Of a stretch of DNA of 49,660 nucleotides, positions 30,527 to 38,902 are shown piece after piece. The notes under the pieces are model-generated. The model made no database searches and had not been told where the DNA came from. It worked only from the letters and a program-made list of their open reading frames with translations. Each line of letters opens with the position of its first letter. Within the stretch, counting starts at the first letter, position 1. The DNA is from an uncultured Oribacterium sp. GTDB taxonomy: Bacteria > Bacillota > Clostridia > Lachnospirales > Lachnospiraceae. A program made the translations under genes and the position numbers. The stretch spans positions 1-49,660 of the forward strand of contig CAMKKZ010000030.1 of NCBI GenBank assembly GCA_946413525.1. The letters are read 5' to 3'.

Positions 30527-31603
30527 ATGATCAGGCGAAGACTAGACGAATTATACGAACAATATGGATATCGGAAATTCAGGATGTCCAAGTTTGAACC
30601 ATATGACCTGTATGCCGAAAACAGGGATTTCCTGAAATCATCCCAGATTATTACATTTACGGATCTGGATGGTTCGCTACTGGCCCTGAAGCCTGATATC
30701 ACGATCTCTATCGTGAAGGCCAATCCGGGAAAAGGGGAGAAGGTATATTACAGGGAGACGGTATATCGTCCCAAGGACAGGCATTATCGGGAAATTTCGC
30801 AGGCTGGTGTTGAGTGCCTGGGCAGGATTGATGCTTATAAGGAAGCGGAGCTAATTGCCCTTGCCGCGAAATCCCTGGAGCTTTACGGCCATCGCTTCGT
30901 GATCCGTGTTTCGGACGCCGCCTTTTTGAAGGAATTTTTTCATGCCGGTGGCTTTTCTCCGGAAGAGGAAGCATCGGTTCTTTCTTGCTTTTCCTCCCGA
31001 AACGCGAAGGAATTGGATGTTTTTTTGGAAGCGCGCCAGGTCGATGCGGACGTTTCCGGGCGTCTTCGGAGCCTGATGGAGCTGTACATGCCTTTCAGGG
31101 AGGGTGTGGACGCGGCAGAAAGGCTGGCCCTGTCTGATGAGGGACGCCGTATGGCGGGACACCTTCGCTCCCTTTGCGGTATTCTGGATAATTTTTCGGT
31201 ACTGCCTTTTGTCACTTTGGATTTTTCCCTGGCCACTTCCATGGATTATTATAACGGCATTATCTTTCAGGGGGCAGTGGAGGGAATTCCCTTTCCGGTT
31301 CTTTCCGGCGGGAGGTACGACAAGCTTCCCGAAAAAATGGGGAAAAGCCTGGAAGCCATAGGCTTTGCCTTGTATCTTGATCATCTGGAGAATTATCTGG
31401 AGTCCCCGAAGCATTATGATGTAGATTGCCTTCTGGTATATAAAGACGGGGATTCCCCGGAATTGATAGCGAAAGCCGTGGAAGGGATAGTTTCCCAGGG
31501 GAAAAAGGTCTGCGCTGTCTCCTCCGGGGGGGATATCCGCGCAAAGGATATCATTACGTTGGACGAGATGCTCGGACAGCTCCGGGAATCCGGGGCGGGT
31601 TAA
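30527..31603 (+). CDS. hisZ: ATP phosphoribosyltransferase regulatory subunit
   Basis: HisZ is a catalytically inactive relative of histidyl-tRNA synthetase. It pairs with the short form of HisG to give a histidine-regulated ATP phosphoribosyltransferase. The class II synthetase-like core is visible: SKFEPYDLY, ITFTDLDGSLLALKPDIT, YYRETVYRP, EISQAGVECLG, and later LDFSLATSMDYYNGIIFQ and LSGGRYDKL. The HisRS motif-3 Arg and full anticodon domain are not evident. At 358 residues it is normal for HisZ. It lies 20 bases before hisG, the expected partner. Confidence 0.93.
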   Translation: MIRRRLDELYEQYGYRKFRMSKFEPYDLYAENRDFLKSSQIITFTDLDGSLLALKPDITISIVKANPGKGEKVYYRETVYRPKDRHYREISQAGVECLGRIDAYKEAELIALAAKSLELYGHRFVIRVSDAAFLKEFFHAGGFSPEEEASVLSCFSSRNAKELDVFLEARQVDADVSGRLRSLMELYMPFREGVDAAERLALSDEGRRMAGHLRSLCGILDNFSVLPFVTLDFSLATSMDYYNGIIFQGAVEGIPFPVLSGGRYDKLPEKMGKSLEAIGFALYLDHLENYLESPKHYDVDCLLVYKDGDSPELIAKAVEGIVSQGKKVCAVSSGGDIRAKDIITLDEMLGQLRESGAG

Positions 31604-31623
31604 CAAATTATAAGGGGGAGCTT

Positions 31624-32259
31624 ATGCTGAATATCGCGCTGCCGAAGGGGAGGCTCGGAGAACAGACTTATGAGAAATTCGCGCAGGCCGGCTTTGACTG
31701 CCCCCAGATTCTGGAAAAGAGCAGGAAGCTGACTTTTGAGAATCAGGAGAAAGGGCTTCGCTTTTTCTGGGTCAAGCCGTCGGATGTTTCCATCTATGTG
31801 GAGAGAGGGGCTGCGGACATCGGAGTTTGCGGCAAGGACATATTATTGGAGTATGAACCGGATGTTTACGAGCTGCTGGATCTCCGCCTGGGGATCTGCC
31901 GGATGTGCGAGGCCGGCCTTGCGGATTTTTATGAGGATGGTTCCAGGGCACTGAGGGTCGCCACAAAATTCCCGAGGATTTCCGCCGCTTATTATGAAAG
32001 CATCGGCAGGGAAATCGACATTATAAAGCTGAACGGATCCATTGAGATCGCCCCTCTCCTGGGGCTTTCGGATGTGATCGTGGACATCGTGGAAACAGGC
32101 AAAACGCTGCGTGAAAACAAGCTCTGCGTCAGGAAGGAGATCGTTCCGATCAGTGCCCGTCTGATAGCCAACAAGGTGAGTTTTGCTTTTCTGCATGATG
32201 AAATCATCAGGCTCAGGGACGGGCTTTCAGAACCCGGCGGAAAGGATACGCATGATTAG
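31624..32259 (+). CDS. hisG: ATP phosphoribosyltransferase, short form
   Basis: HisG condenses ATP and PRPP in the first and feedback-controlled step of histidine synthesis. The start LNIALPKGRL, the segment VKPSDVSIYVERGAADIGVCG and the PRPP loop DIVETGKTLREN are diagnostic. At 211 residues it is the short form that lacks the regulatory C-terminal domain and needs HisZ, encoded directly upstream. The start follows AAGGGGGAG. Its last eight bases overlap the start of hisD, so translation is coupled. Confidence 0.97.
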   Translation: MLNIALPKGRLGEQTYEKFAQAGFDCPQILEKSRKLTFENQEKGLRFFWVKPSDVSIYVERGAADIGVCGKDILLEYEPDVYELLDLRLGICRMCEAGLADFYEDGSRALRVATKFPRISAAYYESIGREIDIIKLNGSIEIAPLLGLSDVIVDIVETGKTLRENKLCVRKEIVPISARLIANKVSFAFLHDEIIRLRDGLSEPGGKDTHD

Positions 32260-33718
32260 AATTTATGAAATGGGAAAAATCAGGGACGAGGACATTTTCT
32301 CACGGGCGGATCCGGTGGAGGATGTTTCCGAGCAGGTTTCGGAAATTATTCGAAATGTGCGTGAACGTGGGGACGAGGCCCTTCGGGAATATTCCCTTCG
32401 TTTTGACGGCGTTTCCCTGCAGGATTTCCTTCTCCCGGGAATCGGAATGGAAAAGTCACGCCAGGCAGAAGCCAATCTGGCGGAGGAACCAAAACCAACT
32501 CTGCCGGAGGAGCCATACGGACGCGAAAACGCGTCGGTTCATCAGGGATCAGGGCAGCCAAAACCCACTCTGATCGAAGAGGCGCCTTGTCCCTCAGGCG
32601 GTTCGCTATATCAGAATTCAGAGAGGCCAAAATCCACTCTGATCGAAGAGGCGCTGAGGGAGGTCGGCGATGAATTCATGGAAATCCTGCGGGAGGCCGC
32701 GGACAACATCTCCCATTTCCATGAGAATCAGCGAAAGCAGGGCTTCATTGACACTCCCAGGGACGGTGTGATCCTTGGACAGAGGATAATTCCGCTTTCC
32801 CGCGTGGGGATTTATGTTCCGGGAGGCACCGCAGCTTATCCGTCTACCGTGCTGATGGACGCGATTCCGGCAAGGATTGCCGGCGTGGAAGAAATCATCA
32901 TGGTCACGCCGCCATCGAAAGACGGCAAGGTGAATCCCTATATCCTGGCGGCTGCCATGGTGGCCGGCGTGGATAAGATATACAGGGTGGGCGGGGCACA
33001 GGCAATCGCGGCTCTGGCCTATGGGACGGAGACAGTGCCGAAGGTTGACAAGATCGTCGGACCCGGAAACGCGTATGTGGCTGAGGCAAAGAAACAGGTC
33101 TTTGGCCAGGTGGATATCGACATGATCGCTGGGCCGTCGGAGATTCTTGTGCTTGCGGACGGAAAGTCAGATCCGGAATGTGTCGCTGCGGATCTGCTTT
33201 CGCAGGCAGAGCATGACAGGAACGCGTCCGCGGTGCTGGTGACGGATTCCCTGGAGCTGGCCGGGAAGGTCCGGGATGCCCTGGAAGTCCGGCTTGGGAG
33301 CCTGGAAAGAGAAGCAATTGCCCGGGTTTCCATAGAACGGAACGGGAAGATCATCGTTGCCCGGAACCTGGACGAGGGGATCGACGCAGCCAACCGCATT
33401 GCGCCTGAGCATTTGGAAATCTGTGTTGACAGTCCTTTTGATTATCTTCCGAAAATCAAGAATGCCGGTTCTGTGTTTCTGGGCAGGTTTAATCCGGAAC
33501 CCATGGGGGATTATTTTGCCGGGCCGAACCACACGCTTCCCACATCCGGGACAGCGCGTTTTTACAGCCCTCTTTCCGTGGATGATTTTGTCAAAAAGAT
33601 GCAGTACAGCTACTATACAAAAGAGGCGCTGGAAAAGGAGTACAGGAAGGTCGCCAAATTTGCCCGCAGCGAAGGGCTTACGGCACATGCAAGGGCGGTG
33701 GAAGCCCGTTTTGAATAG
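32252..33718 (+). CDS. hisD: Histidinol dehydrogenase with an internal repeat insert
   Basis: HisD carries out the last two oxidations, from histidinol to histidine, with NAD and a zinc ion. Diagnostic segments are RVGIYVPGGTAAYPSTVLM, RVGGAQAIAALAYGT, KIVGPGNAYVAEAKK, GPSEILVLAD, LLSQAEHD and PNHTLPTSGTARF. From the ATG at 32252 it has 488 residues, 50-60 more than usual. The extra part lies near residues 70-135, between the N-terminal helices, and consists of three copies of a PKPTLIEEA-like phrase. The frame upstream of 32252 is the shadow of hisG and is rejected as start. The enzyme should fold if the insert loops out. Confidence 0.95.
   Translation: MIRIYEMGKIRDEDIFSRADPVEDVSEQVSEIIRNVRERGDEALREYSLRFDGVSLQDFLLPGIGMEKSRQAEANLAEEPKPTLPEEPYGRENASVHQGSGQPKPTLIEEAPCPSGGSLYQNSERPKSTLIEEALREVGDEFMEILREAADNISHFHENQRKQGFIDTPRDGVILGQRIIPLSRVGIYVPGGTAAYPSTVLMDAIPARIAGVEEIIMVTPPSKDGKVNPYILAAAMVAGVDKIYRVGGAQAIAALAYGTETVPKVDKIVGPGNAYVAEAKKQVFGQVDIDMIAGPSEILVLADGKSDPECVAADLLSQAEHDRNASAVLVTDSLELAGKVRDALEVRLGSLEREAIARVSIERNGKIIVARNLDEGIDAANRIAPEHLEICVDSPFDYLPKIKNAGSVFLGRFNPEPMGDYFAGPNHTLPTSGTARFYSPLSVDDFVKKMQYSYYTKEALEKEYRKVAKFARSEGLTAHARAVEARFE
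32479..32654 (+). repeat. Three in-frame copies of the leader hairpin element inside hisD
   Basis: Stems lie at 32479-32485/32499-32505, 32547-32552/32570-32575 and 32618-32623/32637-32642. Loops of the CCAAAA-C-CCA type and a trailing GAAGAGG or GGAGGAG complete each copy. Twenty-six bases of the third copy match the pheT leader at 41561-41586 at 23 positions, and the second copy matches at 22. Confidence 0.8.
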
Positions 33719-33814
33719 GCTTGCTGAGACGTTGTGGCAGGCATTATGGTAGCGGATAATCAGGCTGGATATTGTGGAAGTAAGCCTTGAGGCGAAAACA
33801 ACGGGGTTTGAAAA

Positions 33815-34438
33815 ATGACGGCTATTATAAATTATGGTGTTGGCAACTTGTTTTCACTGAGGAGTTCTTTCGCAGCCATTTCCGAGGAGGCCGTGGTTAC
33901 CGGTGACAGGGATGTGCTGGCCTCTGCGGACCGTGTTGTGCTCCCCGGCGTAGGGGCTTTTTCCGACGCCGCGGCGAAGCTGAGGGAAGCGGGTTTGTTT
34001 TCTTATTTGCGGGAGCTTGCGGAAGGCGGAAAGCCCCTTCTGGGCATTTGCCTGGGAATGCAGCTTCTTTTTCACCATTCAATGGAATATGGCCGGCATG
34101 AGGGGCTTGCCCTGATTCCCGGAGAGGTGCTTCCTCTGGAAGGGCGGATTCCGGCAGAGCTGGATATTCCCCATATGGGTTGGAACTCCCTGCGCTTTGT
34201 GAAGAAGAGCCCCCTTTTTGATGGGATAGAGGAAGGCGCATACGTCTATTTTGTCCATTCTTACGCGGCGTCCTCCTGCGGGGAGGCCCTGGTGGCTGAT
34301 GCGGAATACGGGCTGCGCATCACCGCTGCGGTTCAGGAGGGAAATGTTTTCGGCACGCAGTTCCACCCGGAAAAAAGCGGTGATACAGGACTCCGTATTC
34401 TCAAAAATTTCTGCGGCATCAGCAATAAGGCTTGTTGA
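33815..34438 (+). CDS. hisH: Imidazole glycerol phosphate synthase, glutaminase subunit
   Basis: HisH releases ammonia from glutamine and passes it to HisF. It is a class I glutamine amidotransferase with the nucleophile Cys79 in GICLGMQLL and the His-Glu pair in FGTQFHPEKSG near the C-terminus. VVLPGVGAFSDA and DIPHMGWNSL are also typical. The length of 207 residues is normal. The start follows a weak site (ACGGGGTTTG). It lies before hisA and hisF, as in most his operons. The stretch between hisH and hisA carries a fragment of the family 1 hairpin repeat. Confidence 0.96.
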   Translation: MTAIINYGVGNLFSLRSSFAAISEEAVVTGDRDVLASADRVVLPGVGAFSDAAAKLREAGLFSYLRELAEGGKPLLGICLGMQLLFHHSMEYGRHEGLALIPGEVLPLEGRIPAELDIPHMGWNSLRFVKKSPLFDGIEEGAYVYFVHSYAASSCGEALVADAEYGLRITAAVQEGNVFGTQFHPEKSGDTGLRILKNFCGISNKAC

Positions 34439-34454
34439 AGTAGGAAAGGTGAGC

Positions 34455-34495
34455 CTTTTATGCTTCATTTGTGCTGATGGCGCGTCACAAATGGG
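34455..34495 (+). repeat. Three-hairpin repeat, family 1 (partial copy)
   Basis: The half arm GAGCCTTTTATGCTT is followed by CATTTGTG and CACAAATG arms at 34466-34473/34486-34493 with the same GGCGCGT loop as the copy at 40329-40356. The next hairpin is degenerate. Confidence 0.75.
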
Positions 34496-34596
34496 ACGTC
34501 AATGCCTGCGACATTCCTTGTGTCGCAGAAAAACCTGCTTCGATTGAGAAATACCTGTTCGAGGAAAGCAGAGTTCACAGCAGAAGGGGAGGAAAC

Positions 34597-35313
34597 ATGA
34601 TCCTATTTCCGGCAATAGATCTTTATGAGGGAAAGGTTGTACGGCTGACGAAGGGGGATTATCGGGCAATGAAGGTCTATTCCGATGACCCTGCCGGAAT
34701 GGCACGGAAGCTGGAAGAAGCAGGGGCTTCATGGCTTCATCTTGTGGATCTTGAGGGGGCGAGGGATGGCGGGACGCCGAATTTCCCCGTAATCAGGGAG
34801 ATTTGTCAGAGCGTTTCCATCCCGCTTGAAGTAGGTGGCGGAATCAGGGATTTTTCCACAATGGAAAAATATCTGGGAATTGGAGTTGAAAGGCTGATCC
34901 TTGGCACGAAGGCACTGACGGATGAAAGCTTCCTGATTGAAGCATTGCGGAATTTCGGCACCCATGTGGCAGTTTCCGTGGATTCAAAGGATGGCAAGCC
35001 TGCCATTCACGGCTGGACCGAAGTGCTGGATATGGACATGTTTTCCTTCCTTGACCGTATAAGCGGGCTGGGCTGTGCTACGGCCATCGTGACGGATATT
35101 TCCAGGGACGGCGCGCTGCGGGGGACGAATCTTTCCCTCTACAGGGAGCTATTGAGAATTTCGGGACTGAATATTACGGCATCCGGCGGCGTGTCCTCCT
35201 ATGAGGACATAAAAAGCCTCCGGGAAATGGGGCTGTACGGGGCAATCCTTGGAAAGGCAATGTATGAGGGGGCTGTCACGCTTTCGGAGGCCGTTCAGAT
35301 TGCGGAAGGCTGA
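34597..35313 (+). CDS. hisA: ProFAR isomerase
   Basis: HisA is the TIM-barrel isomerase that opens the ribose of ProFAR to give the substrate of HisF. The two catalytic Asp motifs are FPAIDLYEGKVVRL (Asp8) and VTDISRDG, and the phosphate-binding loops are EVGGGIRD and SGGVSS. From the ATG at 34597 it has 238 residues, the normal length, with AGGGGAGG upstream. The longer frame back to 34471 is a translation of the family 1 repeat fragment and is rejected. hisF follows after 87 bases. Confidence 0.96.
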   Translation: MILFPAIDLYEGKVVRLTKGDYRAMKVYSDDPAGMARKLEEAGASWLHLVDLEGARDGGTPNFPVIREICQSVSIPLEVGGGIRDFSTMEKYLGIGVERLILGTKALTDESFLIEALRNFGTHVAVSVDSKDGKPAIHGWTEVLDMDMFSFLDRISGLGCATAIVTDISRDGALRGTNLSLYRELLRISGLNITASGGVSSYEDIKSLREMGLYGAILGKAMYEGAVTLSEAVQIAEG

Positions 35314-35400
35314 CTTTCGCGCTGCCCAGGCAGCCATCAGTACCTGTTTCATCGGTGACAGTCAATAACAGAAGACCGGGCGAGTGGGGGCATAGCATTT

Positions 35401-36159
35401 ATGATAACAAAACGTATTATTCCCTGTCTTGATGTGCGGGACGGAAGGGTTGTGAAGGGCGTTAATTTTGAGGGGCTGCGCGATGTGTCCAGCCCGGTGG
35501 AGCTTGGAAAATACTATTCGGACGCAGGCGCGGACGAGCTGGTATTTTATGACATTACCGCCTCTCATGAGGGAAGGGAGCTTTTTACGGAAGTGCTCCG
35601 CGAGGTGGCTTCACAAATCTTCATCCCTCTGACTGTAGGGGGCGGAATCCGTTCCGTTTCGGACTTTGAAAGGGTGCTGCGCTGCGGCGCGGACAAGGTT
35701 TCCGTTAATTCCGGTGCCATTCAGAATCCCGGACTGATTGATGAGGCTGCCAGGAAGTATGGGAACCAATGCGTGGTGTTGTCCATCGACGCGAAGCGGG
35801 TGGATGGACATTTTCATGTCTTTCAAAACGGCGGACGTATTGATACGGGCAGGGATTTGTTCGAATGGGTCCGGGAAGGCGTGGAGCGCGGGGCAGGTGA
35901 GATTGTTCTGAATTCCATTGACACGGACGGGGTAAAGACGGGCTTTGACCTGGAAATGCTGAAGGCGGTTAATGAAATTGTGAAGGTGCCTGTCATCGCC
36001 TCCGGTGGCGCGGGAAGTATTGGCGATTTCATTCATTTATTCCGGGAAATTCCAGGCATTTCAGCGGGGCTTGCCGCAAGCATCTTTCATTTTGGCGAGG
36101 TCCTTATCTCTGATCTTAAGAGGGATCTCCTGGCTTCCGGCGTGCCGGTGAGAATTTAG
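35401..36159 (+). CDS. hisF: Imidazole glycerol phosphate synthase, cyclase subunit
   Basis: HisF uses ammonia from HisH to close the imidazole ring and release AICAR. Catalytic and phosphate-binding motifs are in place: RIIPCLDVRDGRVVKGVNF (Asp11), ITASHEGR, LTVGGGIRS, KVSVNSGA, LSIDAKR, NSIDTDGVKTGFD and ASGGAGS. At 252 residues it is normal. There is no strong Shine-Dalgarno site just before the ATG (GAGTGGGGGCATAGC lies about 12 bases up). hisI starts 23 bases later. Confidence 0.97.
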   Translation: MITKRIIPCLDVRDGRVVKGVNFEGLRDVSSPVELGKYYSDAGADELVFYDITASHEGRELFTEVLREVASQIFIPLTVGGGIRSVSDFERVLRCGADKVSVNSGAIQNPGLIDEAARKYGNQCVVLSIDAKRVDGHFHVFQNGGRIDTGRDLFEWVREGVERGAGEIVLNSIDTDGVKTGFDLEMLKAVNEIVKVPVIASGGAGSIGDFIHLFREIPGISAGLAASIFHFGEVLISDLKRDLLASGVPVRI

Positions 36160-36182
36160 AAAAGAACAGGAAAAGGGAAAGT

Positions 36183-36533
36183 ATGTCATTTGATATTGAC
36201 AGGATACGTTTTGATGAACGCGGGCTGGTGCCATGCATTGTTCAGGATTATGAAACAAAACGGGTTTTGACGCTGGCTTATATGAACCGTGAGTCCATGG
36301 AGATCAGTCTGCAGAGAGGCCTGAGCTGTTTTTGGTCGCGTTCCAGAAAGGAACTCTGGCTGAAAGGAGAGACTTCGGGGCATTTCCAGCATATCGTATC
36401 CCTTGAGGCGGATTGCGATGCGGACGCGGTGCTGATACAGGTCGTGAAGGATGGGCCGGCATGTCATTTGGGAACGGATTCCTGCTTTGATACGGATATG
36501 CGGAAAACGGATTTCCCGCAAGGCACGGCATAG
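36183..36533 (+). CDS. hisI: Phosphoribosyl-AMP cyclohydrolase
   Basis: This is the third step of histidine synthesis: a zinc- and magnesium-dependent hydrolysis of the adenine ring of PR-AMP. Motifs are [48 protein letters not shown] and the Cys-containing CHLGTDSCF. It is the stand-alone cyclohydrolase of 116 residues; in many bacteria it is fused to hisE, which lies just downstream here. The start follows AAAAGGGAAAG. The stop lies in the loop of a CGGCA/TGCCG hairpin. Confidence 0.95.
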   Translation: MSFDIDRIRFDERGLVPCIVQDYETKRVLTLAYMNRESMEISLQRGLSCFWSRSRKELWLKGETSGHFQHIVSLEADCDADAVLIQVVKDGPACHLGTDSCFDTDMRKTDFPQGTA

Positions 36534-36660
36534 CTTGCCGACAGGAGGGCTTGCGGGGCAGGGATTAATGGATTTTCCAGTACTGTTTTCAGTTCCGATG
36601 GGAAATCCTATATGCGAGGGTGCGCATCTGAGACGAATGCAGAGAGGCGGTTTTGGGCTT

Positions 36661-37014
36661 ATGGCAGATGGGGAAGGCAAGAGGGAGGAGTTCTCCCTGA
36701 ATACATTGTATGAGCTTCTGGTGGAAAGGAAAAAGGAAATGCCGGAGGGCTCCTATACAAGTTATCTTTTTGAAAAGGGACTGGACAAGATTCTGAAAAA
36801 GGTGGGGGAGGAATGCACAGAGGTCATTGTCGCCGCGAAGGGGCAGGATCGGAAAGAGACCATTTATGAAATAGCCGATCTCGCATACCATGTCCTTGTT
36901 TTAATGGTGGAAAGCGGCATCAGCCCAGAGGATGTAAAGCGGGAGCTTTCTTCAAGGCATGTTATTGACCACAAGGTAAAGCAGGAAAAAATGGCTTCTG
37001 ATTCTTTCAAATGA
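36661..37014 (+). CDS. hisE: Phosphoribosyl-ATP pyrophosphatase
   Basis: HisE removes pyrophosphate from PR-ATP, the second step. The MazG-like helical motif [19 protein letters not shown], the segment [24 protein letters not shown] and [13 protein letters not shown] are typical. I chose the ATG at 36661, giving 117 residues, close to the family length. The frame is open back to 36451, but the part before 36661 overlaps hisI or has no family features, although an ATG at 36568 cannot be excluded. The gene's last codons start a 14-base tandem repeat. Confidence 0.9.
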   Translation: MADGEGKREEFSLNTLYELLVERKKEMPEGSYTSYLFEKGLDKILKKVGEECTEVIVAAKGQDRKETIYEIADLAYHVLVLMVESGISPEDVKRELSSRHVIDHKVKQEKMASDSFK

Positions 37015-37130
37015 TTTTTTCAAAAATGAATTGAATTCCTTTGAAATGAATTCTTTGAAATGAGTTCTTTGAAATGAATTCTTTGAAATGAGTTCTTTTG
37101 AGTTCTTATGAGTTCTTATGAGTTCTTTCA
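37003..37130 (+). repeat. 14-bp tandem repeats following hisE
   Basis: The hisE end (TTTCAAATGA) is followed by four units of TTTGAAATGA plus ATTC or GTTC from about 37040, and then by three shortened units (TTATGAGTTC type). Confidence 0.88.
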
Positions 37131-37211
37131 AATGAACCGGTCTTTTCCGCGGAATTCCCTGTGGCGCAGAAAAACCTTTTGATACCATTGGCGATGCCGC
37201 TGATGCCCGGC

Positions 37212-37238
37212 ATTAACTATGTTTGACGCATAGTTAAT
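37212..37238 (+). repeat. Family 2 hairpin (single-hairpin copy)
   Basis: ATTAACTATG (37212-37221) pairs with CATAGTTAAT (37229-37238). The same stem, 4 bp longer, forms the last hairpin of the family 2 copy at 47165-47197. The loop contains TTGACG, which could serve as the -35 box of hflX. Confidence 0.75.
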
Positions 37239-37251
37239 ACATGCTTTAATA
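37223..37251 (+). promoter_or_regulatory. Candidate hflX promoter lying in a repeat
   Basis: TTGACG at 37223-37228 and TTAATA at 37246-37251 are 17 bases apart. The transcript would begin about 13 bases before the start codon. The boxes are only moderately good. Confidence 0.35.
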
Positions 37252-37270
37252 ATGGAGGTAACACGCAAGG

Positions 37271-38728
37271 ATGACGGAAGGAAATCACTTGTCCGGTGAA
37301 AGGCGGGCGGTACTCGTTCTGGCTCTTCTTCCGGCAACCGGCAGCGCCACGGGAAAGCAGACGCCAATCGATCCGGAGGATGCCTTTTTTTCGGAACTTC
37401 GAGGACTGTGTGAGTCCTGCGGCATTACGCCCGTAGGAGAGCTGGCGCAGAGACTTGCCGCGGAGGATTCAGCTTATTACATTGGCCGCGGGAAGGTAGA
37501 GGAGCTGAAAAATCGGATTTTTTTTGATGACGCGGATCTTGTCGTATTTAATAATACCCTGTCGCCTTCTCAGCTTGCCAATCTTTCGCATGATCTGGAG
37601 GTGGAAGTGATTGACCGGACAACCCTCATCCTGAATATTTTCGCGGAACGAGCCCGGACCATGGAAGCCAAATTGCAGGTGGATTACGCGAGGATGCAGT
37701 ATATGCTGCCGCGGCTTGTCGGGCTTCGGCAGAATCTTTCCCGCCAGGGCGGAACGGGAGGCTCCCTGTCCAACAAGGGATCCGGGGAAACGCAGATTGA
37801 GCTGGATCGACGTCATATATTGAACAGGATGGCATCCATTCGGCGGAGCATGAAGGAAATAGAAAAAAACCGAACCATCCAAAGAAAGAGACGGCAGCGC
37901 TCGGGACTTCCGCTCATAGCGCTTGTCGGTTACACCAATGCGGGAAAGTCTACTTTGATGAATCGGTTTCTGGAGCTTTCGGCTGCGTATGGGAATCCGT
38001 ACAGTCACGATAGCGCACCGGCTCTGCGGGAAACAGGGCAATCAGGGCAAAAAGATCAATCCAGGCAATCTGAGCGGCAAAGCTTCACGATGAAAACGAT
38101 GAAAAGGGAGAAGCAGGTTTTTGCGAAGGACATGCTTTTTGCCACATTGGACACGACAGTGCGCAGGATCACGCCGGAAAATGGCAGGCCTTTCCTGCTT
38201 TCGGATACGGTGGGCTTTATCCGAGATCTCCCCCATGGGCTTGTAGATGCATTCCGTTCCACTTTGGAAGAGGTCGTTTGCGCCGATCTGATTCTTGAGG
38301 TGGTGGATGGCTTCGACCCTTCCTGCTCATCCCATATAGAGGTGACGGACAAGGTGCTGGAGGAGCTGGGGGCCGGTGGGATTCCCCGGATTTATGTGAT
38401 GAACAAGGCTGACAAGGCTGACAGGGCTGGGGAGGCCGGTGCGGGACTGGGGGCACCGGATAACATACTGTTTTTACATGACAGGGTGCAGATATCCGCC
38501 GTAAGCGGCGCGGGCATTCCGAAGCTTTTGGGGATGATTCAGGAGAGGCTTTCGGAAGGGTATTACCCCTGCAGCCTCATTATCCCATACTCGGAAGGGG
38601 CCGTGGAAAGGATCCTGAGGGAGCAGGCTGTAGTGGAAGAAGTCCGATATGAAGAGGATGGCATTCATGTGCGGGGGCGCCTGGGACAGGCAATGCTTCA
38701 AAGGTATAAGGCCTACATCCAAGTATGA
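37271..38728 (+). CDS. hflX: GTPase HflX with an insert in the G domain
   Basis: HflX is a ribosome-associated GTPase that splits or rescues stalled ribosomes. The N-terminal domain ends with the Gly-rich loop RQGGTGGSLSNKGSGETQ. The G domain has VGYTNAGKSTL, LLSDTVGFIRDLPHGL and MNKADKAD. Between G1 and the LFATLDTTVRRI switch region there are about 40 extra residues (SHDSAPALRETGQ and a Gln/Ser-rich part), so at 485 residues it is longer than usual. MNKADKADRAGEAG shows a second small local repeat. The start follows ATGGAGG. The last codon and the stop are supplied by the first bases of a hairpin repeat. Confidence 0.93.
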   Translation: MTEGNHLSGERRAVLVLALLPATGSATGKQTPIDPEDAFFSELRGLCESCGITPVGELAQRLAAEDSAYYIGRGKVEELKNRIFFDDADLVVFNNTLSPSQLANLSHDLEVEVIDRTTLILNIFAERARTMEAKLQVDYARMQYMLPRLVGLRQNLSRQGGTGGSLSNKGSGETQIELDRRHILNRMASIRRSMKEIEKNRTIQRKRRQRSGLPLIALVGYTNAGKSTLMNRFLELSAAYGNPYSHDSAPALRETGQSGQKDQSRQSERQSFTMKTMKREKQVFAKDMLFATLDTTVRRITPENGRPFLLSDTVGFIRDLPHGLVDAFRSTLEEVVCADLILEVVDGFDPSCSSHIEVTDKVLEELGAGGIPRIYVMNKADKADRAGEAGAGLGAPDNILFLHDRVQISAVSGAGIPKLLGMIQERLSEGYYPCSLIIPYSEGAVERILREQAVVEEVRYEEDGIHVRGRLGQAMLQRYKAYIQV

Positions 38729-38830
38729 AAAGCAAGCTTTTCATATTTCATTTGTGTCGCCCCAGCGACACAAATGGGACTCAATGCCTGCGGCATCAAG
38801 TCAATATATGAAAAGCAAACCTTTCATGAT
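38721..38830 (+). repeat. Three-hairpin repeat, family 1 (copy overlapping the hflX stop)
   Basis: Hairpin 1 is 38721-38748 (AAGTATGAAAAGC arm). Hairpin 2 is a perfect 12-bp stem at 38749-38760/38765-38776 (CATTTGTGTCGC). Hairpin 3 is 38778-38802 (GACT, ATGCC, TGC, GGCAT, AGTC). A degenerate second hairpin 1 follows at 38803-38830. Confidence 0.92.
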
Positions 38831-38902
38831 CGTTTGTGGAGCAGGGCTCCCTGGCTGTATTACGTTTACCCTTGGAAAACAGAAATAGTTACCGGGGCTG
38901 TA

